Assembly: GCA_905373295.1 (NCBI GenBank)
Contig: CAJPSJ010000086.1
Location: forward strand, 1 to 7,848
Source of the DNA: an uncultured Campylobacter sp.
GTDB lineage: Bacteria; Campylobacterota; Campylobacteria; Campylobacterales; Campylobacteraceae
Direction of reading: 5' to 3'
DNA length: 7,848 nt
A program made the position numbers and the translations under genes. Below the pieces are notes generated by a model that saw only the letters and a list, made by a program, of their open reading frames with translations, did not search any database and was not told the DNA's origin. Of this stretch, positions 6,403 through 7,848 are shown piece by piece. The first letter of the stretch is position 1; each line of letters starts with the position of its first letter.

Positions 6403-7443
6403 TTAATCTTGCCAGATATTTTCGTTTAATTTCAGACTTTTTACGATGGAGAGAAAGAATAAAAGCTCGTGCTTGATAGACGCGGCGGGATCGAAACTAA
6501 GTACGCTGCGATCTACGCTAGGCTCGAAGCTATCGTATCCCGTGCGGATGAAAATATAGACGTTTCTACCGGAAAAGCTTAATCTGATCGATCCGCCGGC
6601 ACCGCTTCTAAAGCGAAGCAAGCGCCGCATAAAGGCGGGCGTGAGGGCATACATTGCAGACACGGCATCGACGCTATATACGCTAAACGCGGAGCTAAAC
6701 TCGCTATCATCCATCACGATCTTCTTAAGTCCGCCAAGTGTTGGTCTCGCGCTGAGCGAAGGCAGGATCACGGTCACCGAGTTTATGCGCTTTTTAAATT
6801 CCGCGTAGAAAAATATCCCCCTGCTGCTACGTCGTTCGTCGGTGTGAGTCACGCAAACATCCGCAAAACTGAAAAATACTCCGTCATAGACGCCGGAAAT
6901 TTTATCTTCGCAATCAAAATAGCTTATGCCGTCCACAAATAGGCCGCTAGTGCGCAGATACGCCGGTCGAAACGAGCCCGAAATTTCGTAGCGATAACCT
7001 AGACTCGCGATATATGGCGCGATATAGCGGTGTTTAAAGGCGCGGACGAATTTTTTGGATCTGTTGTATTTGATCCGCTCCAGCGCGGCATCCGCGATAT
7101 TAAACAAAGAAAGGCAGATGGTTACGAGTGCGATGACGAAGCGCAAGGTATCATTCTCGCACATTTCTACGCCTTTGGCAAGCATCCACAGCAAGGTGCA
7201 AAAGATAAATACGCGCACTATATTTGCATCTTTATTCACTACTCTAAAAGAGATGCTGCCGCAGCTAAATATCACTATGATCCAGCAGAGGCCTACTGCT
7301 GCTTCTTGATCTCTAAAATTGAAAAATAGCCACAGCGCCGAGGCCAGCACCGCTAGTACTATTATCGAAAACGCCGTGCCTTTGCGCTGCTCCGCCTCAT
7401 CCAGGATGCCGAGCCTTAGTTTTTCCAGTTCGTTTGCGGTCAT
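6403..7443 (-). CDS. DUF3137 family membrane protein
   Basis: A 346-residue protein of unknown function. The N-terminus has a short charged helix (4-20) and then about four membrane segments (roughly 23-42, 50-69, 75-92, 101-117). The rest is a soluble domain with the DUF3137 pattern: SGLFVDGISYFDCED (166-180) then GVFFSFADV, GIFFYAEFKK (209-218), MDDSEFSSAFSVYSVDAVSA (244-263) followed by MYALTPAFMRRLL, and the terminal LNENIWQD (339-346). These resemble the family's SxLF, FFxADF, EDxxFExxFxVYxxD, LTPxxM and LNxxIW blocks. The ATG at 7443 is chosen because AGAAAGAG lies just upstream. The frame is open to a GTG at 7584 inside purN, but the extra 47 residues are only translated AT-rich spacer. 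The gene is separated from both neighbours by repeat-bearing spacers, so it is probably transcribed alone or by read-through from purN. Confidence 0.85.
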   Translation of the reverse strand: MTANELEKLRLGILDEAEQRKGTAFSIIVLAVLASALWLFFNFRDQEAAVGLCWIIVIFSCGSISFRVVNKDANIVRVFIFCTLLWMLAKGVEMCENDTLRFVIALVTICLSLFNIADAALERIKYNRSKKFVRAFKHRYIAPYIASLGYRYEISGSFRPAYLRTSGLFVDGISYFDCEDKISGVYDGVFFSFADVCVTHTDERRSSRGIFFYAEFKKRINSVTVILPSLSARPTLGGLKKIVMDDSEFSSAFSVYSVDAVSAMYALTPAFMRRLLRFRSGAGGSIRLSFSGRNVYIFIRTGYDSFEPSVDRSVLSFDPAASIKHELLFFLSIVKSLKLNENIWQD

Positions 7444-7571
7444 CTTTCTCTTTCTAAATTTATCGAAGCAAATTTTAAAGCTTAGCTTCGAATTCGCCCC
7501 TGAATTTAAAGAACTAAGCTTTAAATTTACAAAATTCCGCGGAATTTCGCTCTTTAAATTTAGCGTAAAAT
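7444..7571. repeat. AT-rich spacer with two inverted repeats between purN and the DUF3137 gene
   Basis: A perfect 16-bp palindrome, AAATTCCGCGGAATTT, lies at 7532-7547. A second inverted repeat pairs 7470-7485 (AAATTTTAAAGCTTAG) with 7514-7528 (CTAAGCTTTAAATTT), 15 bp with one bulged base around a 28-base loop. The palindrome is 25 bases past the purN stop and could act as a weak terminator or a protein site. The core AAATTCCGCGG recurs at 6346-6356 in the putative terminator after the next gene. Confidence 0.6.
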
Positions 7572-7848
7572 TTAGCTCCGGCACAAAATTTCTACGATCA
7601 CTTGCGGCAATAGCTCATGCTCGATCTCGTGGATTTTGGCCTCGTAAGCCTCAAAGCTCATTCCTGCGCTCTTTTCAAACGCGCGCTGAGCGATGATCGC
7701 GCCGCCGTCTAGCTCCTCGCTGACCCAGTGCACGCTCACGCCGCCCACCTTCATGTCGCTCTCAAAGCTCTGCTTTATCGCGTGCGCGCCCTTAAAAAGC
7801 GGCAACAGCGACGGGTGCAAATTTATCGCGCGAATCCTGCTCGTAAAA
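7572..7848 (-). CDS. purN: Phosphoribosylglycinamide formyltransferase, C-terminal part (partial)
   Basis: The last 91 or so residues of GAR transformylase, which moves a formyl group from 10-formyl-tetrahydrofolate to GAR in purine synthesis, in the cytoplasm. The gene runs off the window end, so the N-terminal GAR-binding half is not visible. The catalytic region is intact: NLHPSLLPLFKGAHA holds the Asn and His matching E. coli Asn106 and His108, and SVHWVSEELDGG holds the Asp matching Asp144. The frame is open to base 7847, reading FTSRIRAINLHPS, so the TTG at 7820 is an internal Leu codon and not a start. Nothing links it to the lipid genes. Confidence 0.93.
   Translation of the reverse strand, partial: FTSRIRAINLHPSLLPLFKGAHAIKQSFESDMKVGGVSVHWVSEELDGGAIIAQRAFEKSAGMSFEAYEAKIHEIEHELLPQVIVEILCRS

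Noticed and set aside
6072..6476. Plus-strand ORF of 134 codons upstream of the ynbA-like gene
   Set aside because: It starts with TTG, has no ribosome-binding site, overlaps the DUF3137 3' end in antisense and shows no recognisable domain.
7444..7584. N-terminal extension of the DUF3137 protein to a GTG at 7584 inside purN
   Set aside because: The 47 extra residues come from AT-rich spacer with repeats. The ATG at 7443 has a purine-rich ribosome-binding site and starts the family-like sequence.
7818..7820. TTG as a start codon for a short 82-residue protein
   Set aside because: The frame continues upstream as GAR transformylase sequence to the window edge, so this codon is an internal Leu of purN.

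Overview
The window most likely comes from a Campylobacter of the moderately GC-rich oral type (C. showae / C. rectus / C. curvus / C. gracilis group; species not certain). The evidence is a coding sequence near 45-50% GC interrupted by AT-rich spacers, strong over-use of a short motif T[C/T]AAATTTG on both strands, and protein families that look epsilonproteobacterial. All confident genes lie on the minus strand, so the biological order runs from high to low coordinates.

Layout in transcription order: (1) 7848-7572, the 3' end of purN (purine synthesis), cut by the window edge; (2) 7443-6403, a DUF3137-family membrane protein of unknown function; (3) 6402-5885, a 518-base spacer with no convincing gene; (4) 5884-298, a phospholipid-type gene set. 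That set holds a YnbA-like CDP-alcohol phosphatidyltransferase, a 463-base gap, a PlsC-type acyltransferase, a motif-rich stretch that may encode a 114-residue protein, a YnbB/CdsA-like CTP:phosphatidate cytidylyltransferase, a secreted DUF1287 papain-like protein, and a YnbC-like fusion of an alpha/beta hydrolase and a SAM methyltransferase. Bases 297-1 are non-coding and rich in inverted repeats.

The set resembles E. coli ynbABC with two additions (the acyltransferase and DUF1287) and no ynbD recognised here. Read as a pathway (inference), the acyltransferase makes phosphatidic acid, the YnbB homologue activates it to CDP-diacylglycerol, the YnbA homologue moves the phosphatidyl group onto an unidentified alcohol, and the YnbC homologue hydrolyses and/or methylates the product. 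This would be a second, specialised lipid branch beside the housekeeping CdsA/PssA/PgsA route. The YnbA homologue has Asn at two positions where the usual motif has metal-binding Asp, which makes its chemistry uncertain.

The most unusual sequence feature is the AAATTTG motif. It crowds the spacers and has also invaded coding sequence: about 95 residues near the N-terminus of the YnbC homologue consist largely of translated motif copies (KF and NL dipeptides), and so does most of the possible 114-residue ORF. Its core AAATTT fits RAATTY, the methylated site linked to DNA uptake in C. jejuni, which gives a testable idea for why it accumulates.
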